Shown: positions 36,270 to 44,480 of the stretch, one piece after another | Position numbering within the stretch: position 1 is the first letter of the stretch | How the letters are laid out: the number at the start of each line of letters is the position of its first letter | Source of the DNA: Isachenkonia alkalipeptolytica | Lineage (GTDB): Bacteria; Bacillota; Clostridia; Peptostreptococcales; T1SED10-28 | Direction: 5' to 3' | Assembly: GCF_009910325.1 (NCBI RefSeq) | Contig: NZ_SUMG01000005.1 | Span: 1 to 64,000 of the forward strand | DNA: 64,000 nucleotides | The notes under the pieces: model-generated | Databases searched by the model: none | Seen by the model: only the letters and a program-made list of their open reading frames with translations | Told to the model about the DNA's origin: nothing | Program-made: the position numbers and the translations under genes

Positions 36270-36334
36270 AGTATAGATTCTTTCAAGGCCTCTATGGTTA
36301 AGGAAGTGTTAAAGAAATGTTAAGTAACTGTTAA
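36270..36334 (-). promoter_or_regulatory. Pho box and promoter of pstS
   Basis: On the minus strand four TTAACA-like hexamers (36329-36334, 36318-36323, 36307-36312, and TTAACC at 36296-36301) are spaced by exactly 5 bases, an 11-base period. A -10 TATACT (36270-36275) lies 20 bases downstream, so the repeats cover the -35 position. This is the arrangement known for PhoP/PhoB-activated Gram-positive promoters. Confidence 0.9.
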
Positions 36335-36413
36335 GGTTTTATTTTCTCAAAAACTTCAATATATGATAATATAGTAGTTAAGCGAAAGTGTTTTATCCAA
36401 AAGGAGGAAAACA

Positions 36414-38528
36414 ATGGATTTTTTGACCAATGAAGTATATACCAACGGCTCCGGCCGACCGAAATATAAAGGACCCTTAGGTCCAAGACTGCATGACGAC
36501 GGCAGCGCCACCCTTACCCTTTGGTCTCCCAGTGCCCAAGAGGTTTCTGTGGTTTTATATGACAAAGAGGATCCCTACAATGTTATTCAAGAGGATCTTC
36601 TAATGGAAAAAGGGGAAAACGGCTCTTGGCATATCACCCTAGGGGAGGATAATACGGGGCTGGAAAGTTTAGAAAGCTACTACTACCATTATAAAATTAC
36701 CCGCAAGGCGGAAAGTGTGCTGGCTCTGGACCCTTACGCTCCCTCCATGGCCATTTGGAACCAGGATGACTCCCGAAACCGAGTTGGTAAAGGGGCAATT
36801 GTGAATCCTTCGATGATCGGTCCTGAATTAGACTTTGCTAAAATTCCCGGTTACGAAAAGCGGGAGGACGGCATTATTTATGAAGTCCATGTTCGGGATT
36901 TTACGTCGGATCCGGATATTGCTTCCACGCTGAGTCACCCCTTTGGAACCTTCACCGCCTTTATCGACCGACTGGACTATATCAAGGACCTGGGCGTAAC
37001 CCATATCCAGCTCCTCCCGATTATGAGCTATTACTTCGCCAATGAATACCGGCGGGGAGAGCGGATTATGGAATATTCCTCTAAAGGCAATAATTACAAC
37101 TGGGGATACGACCCCCACAGTTATTTCGCCCTGACGGGGATGTACTCCGAGGATCCAAAGGACCCGAAAAAACGCATTGAGGAATTTAAAACCCTGATCC
37201 GGGAAATTCACCGCCGGGGTATGGGCGTTATTCTGGATGTGGTCTACAACCACACCGCTTCGATTCATATTCTCGAAGACTTGGAACCCCGCTATTACCA
37301 TTTTATGAATGCCGACGGTTCCCCCCGGGAAAGTTTTGGCGGCGGCCGCTTAGGTACCACCCATAAAATGGCTCGCCGGCTTCTTCTGGACTCCATTCTT
37401 TACTGGGTTAAAGAGTTCAAAGTAGACGGTTTTCGATTCGATATGATGGGGGACCATGATGCGGAAACCATTCAAATGGCCTATGATGAAAGCAAAAAAC
37501 TCAACCCTGATATTTTAATGATCGGCGAGGGCTGGCGAACCTTTGCGGGAGACGAAGGGGCTAAACGGGTTTTGGCCGCGGACCAGGATTGGATGCAGTA
37601 TACCCAGAGCGTGGGCTCTTTTTCCGATGACTTTCGAAACGAACTGAAGTCCGGCTTCGGCAGTGAAGGAGAACCCCGGTTTTTAACCGGCGGCCCCCGG
37701 AGCATTCACCGGATCTATGACAACCTTCGGGCCATGCCTTCAAATTTTAAGGCCAGCCATCCGGGAGATGTGGTGCCCTATATCGAGGCCCATGATAACC
37801 TTACCCTTCATGATGTGATTGCCCAGTCCATCAAAAAGGATCCGAAATACCACGAAGAGGAGATTCAACGGCGGATTCGCCTAGGCAATCTGATGGTGCT
37901 CACCGCCCAGGGAACCGCATTTTTACACGCAGGCCAGGAGTACGGGCGTACCAAGCAGTTTCTGCACCCGGATTATAAATCTCCGGTGAAAAACCCCCCT
38001 TATAAATCCACTTTTATGGTTGATAAAGAGGGAAACCCCTTTGAATACCCTTACTTTATCCATGACTCCTATGACTCCAGCGATGCGGTAAATCTCTTTC
38101 ATTGGGCCCGGATACAGGATCCGGAAAAATACCCCCTTCATACCCAAACCAAGGAGTATACCAAGGGACTGATCCATCTGAGGCGCTCCAGTGATGCCTT
38201 CCGTCATAAAACCATGGAGGCGGTTTTTCGTAAGGTAACCAAAGTCCATGCACCGGAAATCGGGGGTTGGGACCTGGTTATCGCTTACCGTTTGGAAAAT
38301 CTGGAAGGAACCGAAGCCTACTACGTTTTCGTTAATGCAGACCAAAATTCTCGAAAACTTACCCTGCACCATGATTTGCGACAGGGGAAAGTCCTTGTGG
38401 ACCGGGAAAGAGCAGGAACCGAAAATATTTCTGATCCTAAGGGCTTTTTCTTAGATGATCAATCCATTTACCTGGAACCCTTAACCCCAGTGATTATCAA
38501 AACGAAAGAAGTTTCTCCGGGGTATTAG
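36414..38528 (+). CDS. pulA: Type I pullulanase (GH13 debranching enzyme)
   Basis: The protein has 704 residues without a signal peptide. A CBM48 domain (about 15-115, ATLTLWSPSAQEVSVVLYD) is followed by a GH13_14 catalytic barrel: YEVHVRDFT, region I DVVYNHT, region II GFRFDMMGD with the nucleophile Asp near 342, region III LMIGEGW with the acid Glu near 371, region IV EAHDNLTLHD. It cleaves alpha-1,6 branches of glycogen or imported maltodextrins in the cytoplasm. ATG 36414 has AAAGGAGG upstream. It is transcribed divergently from pstS and is the only carbohydrate enzyme here. Confidence 0.95.
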   Translation: MDFLTNEVYTNGSGRPKYKGPLGPRLHDDGSATLTLWSPSAQEVSVVLYDKEDPYNVIQEDLLMEKGENGSWHITLGEDNTGLESLESYYYHYKITRKAESVLALDPYAPSMAIWNQDDSRNRVGKGAIVNPSMIGPELDFAKIPGYEKREDGIIYEVHVRDFTSDPDIASTLSHPFGTFTAFIDRLDYIKDLGVTHIQLLPIMSYYFANEYRRGERIMEYSSKGNNYNWGYDPHSYFALTGMYSEDPKDPKKRIEEFKTLIREIHRRGMGVILDVVYNHTASIHILEDLEPRYYHFMNADGSPRESFGGGRLGTTHKMARRLLLDSILYWVKEFKVDGFRFDMMGDHDAETIQMAYDESKKLNPDILMIGEGWRTFAGDEGAKRVLAADQDWMQYTQSVGSFSDDFRNELKSGFGSEGEPRFLTGGPRSIHRIYDNLRAMPSNFKASHPGDVVPYIEAHDNLTLHDVIAQSIKKDPKYHEEEIQRRIRLGNLMVLTAQGTAFLHAGQEYGRTKQFLHPDYKSPVKNPPYKSTFMVDKEGNPFEYPYFIHDSYDSSDAVNLFHWARIQDPEKYPLHTQTKEYTKGLIHLRRSSDAFRHKTMEAVFRKVTKVHAPEIGGWDLVIAYRLENLEGTEAYYVFVNADQNSRKLTLHHDLRQGKVLVDRERAGTENISDPKGFFLDDQSIYLEPLTPVIIKTKEVSPGY

Positions 38529-38541
38529 TTAAAAACCTTGA

Positions 38542-38568
38542 AAGGGTTCTCCCCCAAGGAGAACCCTT
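38542..38568 (+). terminator. Terminator of pulA
   Basis: An 11-bp stem AAGGGTTCTCC/GGAGAACCCTT with a 5-base loop, followed by a T-rich tract. Confidence 0.8.
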
Positions 38569-38650
38569 CTCATTTAATAGCTTTTACTTTATTTTTATGT
38601 TACACTGTACTGTATACATGATCATTTTATGAAATGAGGGGGAACAAACC

Positions 38651-38968
38651 ATGAATCGTATCAAATCCACAGTTTCCGGATTCGGTGCTGTTATCGCTTC
38701 GTTTTTTGCCATGATGTGCTGAGTGGGTCCGGTGATTTTAGTGTCCCTCGGGTTAGGGACCTTCGGCCTTTCCTTCTTTCAATCCCTGGCACCTTATCGA
38801 CCGATTTTTATTATTCTTGCAGCCGGTTCCTTAGCCTATGTTCATATACAGATGGAAAAGGGAAAAATGAGCAAACGCTATAAGAAGCTCATTTGGGTGA
38901 TGACGGTGATTGCCGTGATTTTTCTATTTTTCCCTGTACTGATAAACCAATTTGGTTTTTTACGTTAA
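38651..38968 (+). CDS. MerT-like heavy-metal transport protein, probable selenoprotein (in-frame TGA)
   Basis: Read from ATG 38651 (GAGGGGG upstream) the frame gives 105 residues if TGA at 38720-38722 is read as selenocysteine 24. The context FFAMMC-TGA-VGPVILVSLGLG matches MerT helix 1, where the family has CCxGP; further MerT-like features are LAPYRPIFIILAA (residues 47-59) and a last helix ending in FPVLINQF. The family's second Cys pair is missing. MerT passes Hg(II) from outside to the cytosol through the helix-1 Cys pair; a Cys-Sec pair could bind soft metals even more tightly. A SECIS-like hairpin follows the TGA. No mer genes are nearby. The alternative, a single-stop pseudogene, is possible, but both sides of the TGA are fully conserved. 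Confidence 0.75.
38743..38760 (+). promoter_or_regulatory. Candidate bacterial SECIS hairpin
   Basis: GTCCCT (38743-38748) pairs perfectly with AGGGAC (38755-38760) around loop CGGGTT. The loop has G in its second position, 27 bases after the last base of the TGA, inside the spacing range known for bacterial SECIS elements. The hairpin lies within coding sequence. Confidence 0.6.
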
Positions 38969-39001
38969 GGAATCACCGGTGAGGAAAACTATTATGAAAG
39001 C

Positions 39002-39053
39002 AAAAAAGCCCCTTGAGAGACCTCTATTCATAGGTCTTTCAAGGGACTTTTTT
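39002..39053. terminator. Bidirectional terminator between the MerT-like gene and recJ
   Basis: AAAAAAG-CC-CCTTGA-GAGACCT (39002-39023) pairs with AGGTCTTTCAAGGG-A-CTTTTTT (39032-39053) with minor mismatches; T-runs occur on both strands. Confidence 0.85.
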
Positions 39054-39058
39054 GCTTT

Positions 39059-40783
39059 TTATTCCTCTTCACGGCTTCGAAGGTCTTGAATCAACAACTG
39101 TACCGATTCCCGTCCCTTCCATACATTCATTTCGGGGAAAAAGACCACATCCAGGGCATCGGGGCTTTGAAGCTCTTCAAAGTACTGTTCCACCATATTA
39201 AACCCAATAGCCTCCAGCTCCTGCTTTCCTCCGGGAACTCTTCCCTTTAATTTCAAATGGGTTTTTTCCTTCCCTAATCGCTGTTTTCCTTTAGCGGGAA
39301 CCCTGAGATTTTCTAAAAGAAAAAGGGGTTTCTCATTTCCCATACCATAAGGCTCCATTTGGTGTATGGTGTCAATAAATCCTTTATGAAGCTTCTCTTC
39401 CTCCAATTTGGCATAAATCTTAATCTTTTTCAAAAACAGCTCCGGGTTCTCCTCTTTCAGCTCCTTCGCCCGCTTATTCAGCTCTTGGCGAAGGCGGGGA
39501 ATGTTGCCTTTTTCCAGGGAAAGTCCACAGGCCGCAGGATGACCGCCAAATTTCTGAAAAAGGTCTTTAAAGCCAGACATTTCGTAGTATAAGTCAAAAC
39601 CCTCAATGCTTCTGCCACTGCCCTTATAAACCTCCGGATCCTCAGAATTCGTCAGTACCAACACCGGCCGGTAATAAATCTCTTTAATTCTTCCCGCTAT
39701 GATGCCGATCACCCCTTCATGAAGCCCGGGCAGATCCACAATTAAAAAATCATCCTCCGAGTACTTTTCTTCGATTTCTGTTAAGCACCGCTCCAGTCCC
39801 ACTTGCTGAATTTCCTGTCGTTCTTCATTGCACCGGGCCAGATGCCGGGCAATTTCCCTTGCCCGGTTTTGATCCCGGGTCATCAACAGCTCTACTCCCG
39901 TACGGGCCTCGGCCACTCTTCCCCCGGCATTGAAATGGGGGCCGATCATAAAACCGATATGCCCCGGGGTGATTTTCTTATCCCCCAGGCGAATTTCTTC
40001 CAGTAAAACTTTCAGTCCCAGGCGGCGACGCTCATTGATTCTTTGCAGTCCATACTTTAACAAGGTTCGATTTTCATCCCTTAGGGGAACCACATCCGCC
40101 ACCGTCGCCAGAGCCACAAGATCCAGGTTTTGGTTCAGGATTTTTTTTCCCAACTGCAGCCTTCGTTGAATGCCCTGGGTTAGCTTAAAGGCCACACCGC
40201 AGCCGGAAAGCTCTTTAAAGGGATAATCACAGTCTTTTCTTTTAGGATTGATCACCAAGGATTTCGGCAGCTCCTCTCCCGGTGTGTGATGGTCCGTAAT
40301 GATTACCTCCACTCCCTGTTCCTTTAAAAAATCCACCTCTTCCAATGCTGTAATTCCACAGTCTACGGATATTAAAAGTTCAGGCTTCCGGGTTTTCACC
40401 AATTCTTTCAGGGTTTCCAGATTTAGACCATAACCTTCTTCCTGCCGATTGGGGATATGATAGGAGGTGTTGTTATAAAAACCTTGGAAAAAATCCATCA
40501 GTAAGGTCGTGGAGGTGATTCCGTCCACGTCATAATCTCCGTAAATCAGAATATGTCCCCGGTTATTATAAACTTTTTCAATCAGGTCACAGGCTTGGGC
40601 CAGATCCTTCATCAAAAAAGGATCATAGGTTTTTTTCGGTTTAGCACTTAAAAACTCCTGAATCTCTTCCACATCGGTGATCCCCTTTTGCTCAAGGATC
40701 CTGGTGATAACCGGGTCGACCCCTTGTATTTCAACATTTTCATTGCCTTTGCCTTCTACTGTTTTCCATAGGGTTTTATGCAT
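39059..40783 (-). CDS. recJ: Single-stranded-DNA-specific exonuclease RecJ
   Basis: This 574-residue enzyme has the DHH motifs YGDYDVDG (81-88), SVDCGI and TDHHTPG, then NAGGRVAEARTGVELL, LHEGVIGIIAGRI and the DHHA1 glycine motif GGHPAACG. It degrades single-stranded DNA 5' to 3' in recombination and repair. At 574 residues it is the short form, lacking the C-terminal extension of the Bacillus type. ATG 40783 has GGAG nine bases upstream. Confidence 0.93.
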   Translation of the reverse strand: MHKTLWKTVEGKGNENVEIQGVDPVITRILEQKGITDVEEIQEFLSAKPKKTYDPFLMKDLAQACDLIEKVYNNRGHILIYGDYDVDGITSTTLLMDFFQGFYNNTSYHIPNRQEEGYGLNLETLKELVKTRKPELLISVDCGITALEEVDFLKEQGVEVIITDHHTPGEELPKSLVINPKRKDCDYPFKELSGCGVAFKLTQGIQRRLQLGKKILNQNLDLVALATVADVVPLRDENRTLLKYGLQRINERRRLGLKVLLEEIRLGDKKITPGHIGFMIGPHFNAGGRVAEARTGVELLMTRDQNRAREIARHLARCNEERQEIQQVGLERCLTEIEEKYSEDDFLIVDLPGLHEGVIGIIAGRIKEIYYRPVLVLTNSEDPEVYKGSGRSIEGFDLYYEMSGFKDLFQKFGGHPAACGLSLEKGNIPRLRQELNKRAKELKEENPELFLKKIKIYAKLEEEKLHKGFIDTIHQMEPYGMGNEKPLFLLENLRVPAKGKQRLGKEKTHLKLKGRVPGGKQELEAIGFNMVEQYFEELQSPDALDVVFFPEMNVWKGRESVQLLIQDLRSREEE

Positions 40784-40964
40784 AAGAGGCTGCTCCTTTG
40801 TTTGTTATTGACTCTACCTTTACTATTCTTTTTCTGTTGTTTATTCTAACATACTTTCCTTTGTTACAAAAATTGGCTTTTTCCATTGCTTTTTTTTGAA
40901 CTTTCACATAAAATGGTTAGTAATAACTACCCACTCTTTGTAAAGAAAGAAGGTTGTTCCCTCT

Positions 40965-41816
40965 ATGAAAACCAATTTTAATAAATTATATGAGGTTTTA
41001 TTTATCAGCTTTGTCTTTTTACTGATCGTCTTTTTCGTCCGTTCCGCAACCTATAATTTTCCCGGTTTCTCCAGCTCTGCCGGGGATGATTCCGCCCCAA
41101 CAATTTCCGCCGGTGAGGAACTAAAGGGGGAGCTTTCAGAAGAGGATCCCGAGGAAAAAACCTCGGAAACCCCCACAATCCTCATTGATCCCGGCCATCA
41201 AAAAGATCCGGATTACACTCGGGAAAATGCAGCCCCCTCTTTAAACAGCACGGTTTATAAGGTGTCCACAGGAACCCGGGGGGTCTCCACCGGCGTATGG
41301 GAATACGAACTGGTTTTGGATGTGGCCTTCAAATTAGAATCCGCCCTTAAGGATCTGGGTTATCAAGTGGTCCTCACCCGGGATCGTCATGACGTACATA
41401 TTACCAATAAGGAACGGGGAAAAATGGCGGAGGAGATAGGGGCTGACATTTTAGTCTCCCTTCACGCCGACGGCAGCTCCATCACCTCTGCCCAAGGGGT
41501 TAGTGTCCTGTCCCCCTCCTTTAACGTATCCTATATCGATGCCGACCGGGCCGCGGTCAGCAAAACCCTCAGCACTTTAATTGTTGATGAACTGGCAGAG
41601 GCCACCGGGGCCAGAAACCGGGGGGTTCACTTTCGAAACAATCTTTCCATCCTTAATTGGTCCAAGGTCCCCAGCACCTTAGTGGAAATTGGATTTATGT
41701 CCAATCCTGAAGAGGACCAGAAGATGCAGACCGACGAATACCAGGAAAAAATCGCCCGGGGAATCGCCTCAGGCATTCACAAGTATTTTAACTCCACCCC
41801 GGATTCCGAAGAATAG
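40965..41816 (+). CDS. N-acetylmuramoyl-L-alanine amidase (Amidase_3)
   Basis: The protein has 283 residues. A membrane anchor (about 9-28) and an acidic linker precede an Amidase_3 domain from about residue 70: zinc ligands in LIDPGHQKD, the Glu in VWEYELVLDVAFKL, His in LVSLHADGS, and the catalytic Glu in TLVEIGFMSN. It cuts the amide between muramic acid and the stem peptide. The membrane-anchored form resembles CwlD-type amidases of spore formers, although sporulation is not shown by this window. It is divergent from recJ. Confidence 0.9.
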   Translation: MKTNFNKLYEVLFISFVFLLIVFFVRSATYNFPGFSSSAGDDSAPTISAGEELKGELSEEDPEEKTSETPTILIDPGHQKDPDYTRENAAPSLNSTVYKVSTGTRGVSTGVWEYELVLDVAFKLESALKDLGYQVVLTRDRHDVHITNKERGKMAEEIGADILVSLHADGSSITSAQGVSVLSPSFNVSYIDADRAAVSKTLSTLIVDELAEATGARNRGVHFRNNLSILNWSKVPSTLVEIGFMSNPEEDQKMQTDEYQEKIARGIASGIHKYFNSTPDSEE

Positions 41817-41836
41817 GGGATGGAGTTTTTTATGTT

Positions 41837-42292
41837 TTAATCGATTTTACTTAAAACTTCATAGACCCGGCGGAGGGAAAGCCCCTGCTCCTTTGCAACC
41901 CTCCGACAATCTTCATATTCCGGGGTGAAGGTTACTCTTGTTCCTTGATAATATCCCTCTTTAAAGGTAATCATCCCGAAGGGGGTTTCTCTTTTTACAA
42001 ACTCCCGCGTCAGAGCCTCCCGGTGAATCTCGGTTATGCGAATTCCCAGGGTTGAGGTCTCGAGAAAAATCATTTTCTTCATATTTTCCTCCAGGGTTTT
42101 ATCCGCAAGAACACTGAGCTTGGTCCCCGGTCGATTCTTCTTCATCATAATCGGGGTCAGATAAACATCCCGTGCCCCCTCTTCAAGAAACTTCTCAAAA
42201 ACGTAGGAATAGATCTCGGGATTCATATCGTCGATATTGGTCTCCAGTAATAAAAGGGTTTCCTTCTCCCCTTCCTCCTCAGGCTCTATACT
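41837..42292 (-). CDS. larC: LarC C-terminal part (LarC2), reached by -1 frameshift
   Basis: This frame has no good start of its own at the right place: the conserved beginning LLLLETNIDDMNPE lies upstream of the first ATG (42226) and links without a stop to the A-run at 42292-42300, where it is in the -1 frame relative to the N-terminal part. Joined, the product would have about 409 residues, the normal length of LarC. LarC uses CTP and inserts nickel into the pincer cofactor made by LarB and LarE. The same split and frameshift is known for Lactobacillus plantarum larC. The gene is followed by the convergent amidase. Confidence 0.85.
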   Translation of the reverse strand, partial: SIEPEEEGEKETLLLLETNIDDMNPEIYSYVFEKFLEEGARDVYLTPIMMKKNRPGTKLSVLADKTLEENMKKMIFLETSTLGIRITEIHREALTREFVKRETPFGMITFKEGYYQGTRVTFTPEYEDCRRVAKEQGLSLRRVYEVLSKID

Positions 42293-43065
42293 TTTTTTTT
42301 ACCCACCATCATTCGCAGTACATTGGTAATTTCCAAATCCTTTGTCCCCAGGCCGTAACCGATGCTTTCAATTTCCATCAAGGGGGTTTCCCGAAACTCG
42401 TCGGCCAGCACTTTGACAATGGCCGCCCCGGTGGGGGTTACCAACTCGCTTCGAATACCGGTGGAATATACGGGCATTCCCTTTAAAATTTCCAGGGTCG
42501 CCGGGGCCGGTACCGGGATTTTCCCATGGGCACATTTCACAAATCCCGTCCCGATGTGGAGCGGGGAAGAGATAATTTTATCGGGATTTAACTGATGGAT
42601 TAAAATTGCAACACCGATAATATCCACGATGGAATCAATGGCCCCTACTTCATGGAAGTGCACTTGGTCCAAGGGCTTATCATGAATTTTCCCTTCCGCT
42701 TTCGCCACATGCCTGAACATTTCCTTGCTCATGTTTTTTACCGATTCCTCTAAGTCACTGTCATCAATGAGTTTTTCAATATCCTTTAGGTTTCGGTGAT
42801 GATGTTCGTGACCATGATGTCCGTGACCATGATGTCCATGATCATGATGTCCGTGACCCGGCTTTTCCATAATCACATCAAAGTCCACACCGGTGATACC
42901 GTTTTTCTGATTTTTTTCAATTTGTAAGGTGTAACCCTCCACCTTCACTTTTTTCAGCTCCGAGAGGAAGGCGTCTTGGTCCAGGCCTAAATCCAATAAG
43001 GCCCCGATGGTCATATCCCCACTGATTCCGGATAAACAGTCTAAATAAAGTATTCGTTCTTCCAT
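42286..43065 (-). CDS. larC: LarC N-terminal part (LarC1), nickel pincer cofactor insertion
   Basis: The frame holds 259 residues ending five codons into the A-run region (GKKKV, stop TAG). It has the family start LYLDCLSGISGDMTIGALLDLG and the conserved VHFHEVGAIDSIVDIIG and PVPAPATLEILKG. A histidine-rich loop (about residues 71-93, repeating GHH/GHGHH) suits nickel holding and is encoded by a short tandem repeat around 42795-42860. With a -1 slip at the nine A residues, translation continues into LarC2. It follows larB by 20 bases. Confidence 0.9.
   Translation of the reverse strand: MEERILYLDCLSGISGDMTIGALLDLGLDQDAFLSELKKVKVEGYTLQIEKNQKNGITGVDFDVIMEKPGHGHHDHGHHGHGHHGHEHHHRNLKDIEKLIDDSDLEESVKNMSKEMFRHVAKAEGKIHDKPLDQVHFHEVGAIDSIVDIIGVAILIHQLNPDKIISSPLHIGTGFVKCAHGKIPVPAPATLEILKGMPVYSTGIRSELVTPTGAAIVKVLADEFRETPLMEIESIGYGLGTKDLEITNVLRMMVGKKKV
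42292..42300 (-). other. Slippery A9 run, probable programmed -1 frameshift site in larC
   Basis: The minus strand reads GGT, nine A, GTATAG. In frame 0 this is Gly-Lys-Lys-Lys-Val-stop; sliding back one base after the last AAA gives AGT ATA GAG and an open frame into LarC2. AAAAAAA heptamers are classic -1 slip sites. Transcriptional slippage would give the same product. Confidence 0.8.
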
Positions 43066-43085
43066 ATATTTTCCCCACTCTTTCT

Positions 43086-43868
43086 TTAGGATTCAGCCCT
43101 TCGGGCTTTTTCAATTTGTCGATTGATGGTGCCGGCCAGGTATCCCCCGCCGAAGCCGTTGTCGATGTTTACCACGCCGATTCCGCTGGCGCAACTGTTG
43201 AGCATCGTCAGCAGTGCGGATAGCCCTTGAAAATTCGCTCCATATCCCACACTGGTGGGAACGGCTATCACGGGCTTGTCCACCAGGCCTCCGATCACAC
43301 TGGGAAGAGCCCCCTCCATACCGGCTACCGCAATGATTACATTGGCTTGCTGTAATTTATCCGTGTTTTTTAACAACCGGTGGATCCCCGCTACGCCTAC
43401 ATCATATAACCGTTCCACGGTATTCCCTAAAATTTCTGCAGTCAGGGCCGCTTCCTCGGCTACTTTAATGTCCGCCGTGCCACCGGTCGCCACTAATATC
43501 ACGGACTCTGTCTTTTCCACTTCCCTTTTCTTGACCACGATGATTCGAGGAATGGGATGATATTCAAGGTCCGATGTTATTTTTTCAAGGGCTTCATAAA
43601 CTTCCCGGGAGGCCCGGGTCAAAAAAATATTATTTCCCGTTTCCAGCATATGTTCCACGATGCCTACAATATGTTCCAGCTCTTTCCCCTCACAAAGAAT
43701 TACCTCGGGATAACCGTTTCGAATTTCCCGGTGATGGTCGATCTTTGCGTATCCCAACTCTTTAAAGGGAAGGTCCTTTAATTGCTCCATGGCCTCGGAA
43801 ACCGGTAAATTTCCCGCTTTGATCTGTTCAAGGATGCTTTCTATATTTTTCTCCTTCAATATTTTCAT
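43086..43868 (-). CDS. larB: Nickel pincer cofactor biosynthesis protein LarB
   Basis: This 260-residue protein has the PurE-like core typical of LarB: VATGGTADIKVAEEAALTAE, VIIAVAGMEGALPSVIGGL, PVIAVPTSVGYGANFQG and SCASGIGVVNIDNGFGGG. LarB carboxylates and hydrolyses nicotinic acid adenine dinucleotide, the first step of pincer cofactor synthesis. LarC lies directly downstream, while larE and larA are not in this window. It follows the methionine-sulfoxide reductase gene by 7 bases. Confidence 0.93.
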   Translation of the reverse strand: MKILKEKNIESILEQIKAGNLPVSEAMEQLKDLPFKELGYAKIDHHREIRNGYPEVILCEGKELEHIVGIVEHMLETGNNIFLTRASREVYEALEKITSDLEYHPIPRIIVVKKREVEKTESVILVATGGTADIKVAEEAALTAEILGNTVERLYDVGVAGIHRLLKNTDKLQQANVIIAVAGMEGALPSVIGGLVDKPVIAVPTSVGYGANFQGLSALLTMLNSCASGIGVVNIDNGFGGGYLAGTINRQIEKARRAES

Positions 43869-43875
43869 CTCCTAT

Positions 43876-44376
43876 TTAATAGCTTAAAGGAATCTCCCTA
43901 TGGTTTAGTATGATTTCCACAAACTTTTCCAAGTATTCCCGGTCAATTTCATTAAAGCGGTTTTTGATGGGACTGTCGATGTCCAATACCCCTATAAGCT
44001 TCCCCTCTCGAATCATGGGAACCACAATCTCCGATTGGGAGTCGGGGTCGCAGGCAATATGTCCCGGAAAAGCATTCACATCCTCCACCACTTGGGTCTC
44101 AAAGGTATTCGCCGCCGTTCCGCAAACCCCGCTACCAATTTCAATACGGGTACAGGCCGGCTTTCCCTGAAAGGGTCCGAGGATCAATTCCTCTTCTTTA
44201 TAAAGATAAAATCCCGCCCAGTTAATATTGTCCATCAGCAAATATAATAACCCGGAAGCATTGGCTAAATTTGCCAGCCAGTCCTTTTCCTCGGCAATCA
44301 GCCCTTTCAGGTTAAGATTCAGATAGTCATAAAATTTTTTCGGATCTTCCGTGGTGATTTTTTCGATTCGATTCAT
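43876..44376 (-). CDS. GAF-domain free methionine-(R)-sulfoxide reductase
   Basis: This 166-residue protein is a single GAF domain with the three cysteines of the fRMsr family: KPACTRI, GSGVCGTA and GHIACDPDS, plus the conserved WAGFYL and GVLDIDSP. It reduces free methionine-R-sulfoxide in the cytoplasm. It is the first gene of a three-gene operon with larB and larC; the functional tie is not obvious. All catalytic residues are present. Confidence 0.92.
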   Translation of the reverse strand: MNRIEKITTEDPKKFYDYLNLNLKGLIAEEKDWLANLANASGLLYLLMDNINWAGFYLYKEEELILGPFQGKPACTRIEIGSGVCGTAANTFETQVVEDVNAFPGHIACDPDSQSEIVVPMIREGKLIGVLDIDSPIKNRFNEIDREYLEKFVEIILNHREIPLSY

Positions 44377-44454
44377 AATGACCTTCCTTTCTGCAGGTAT
44401 TCTTTGAATTTTTCCTTCCCTAATTATACCATTGCTTTGGTGATATGAAAATAA

Positions 44455-44480
44455 AAAAGCCTACCGAAGGGTAAGCTTTT
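44455..44480 (-). terminator. Terminator of the kor-AmmeMemoRadiSam-lipoprotein operon
   Basis: AAAGCCTACC and GGGTAAGCTTT form a stem with one mismatch and a short loop, and on the minus strand TTTTTTATTTT follows. Confidence 0.8.

Noticed and set aside
38723-38968. Independent gene starting at GTG 38723
   Set aside because: It would begin exactly after the TGA, lacks a ribosome site, and loses the first helix half and Cys of MerT; the upstream ATG with GAGGGGG in the same frame explains the region better.
41837-42226. larC2 as a separate gene starting at ATG 42226
   Set aside because: The conserved segment LLLLETNIDD lies upstream of this ATG and connects in frame to the slippery run, so independent initiation would remove family-conserved residues.
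42780-42870. CRISPR-like array
   Set aside because: The short repeats lie inside larC, keep the frame and encode a His-rich loop; there are no spacers.
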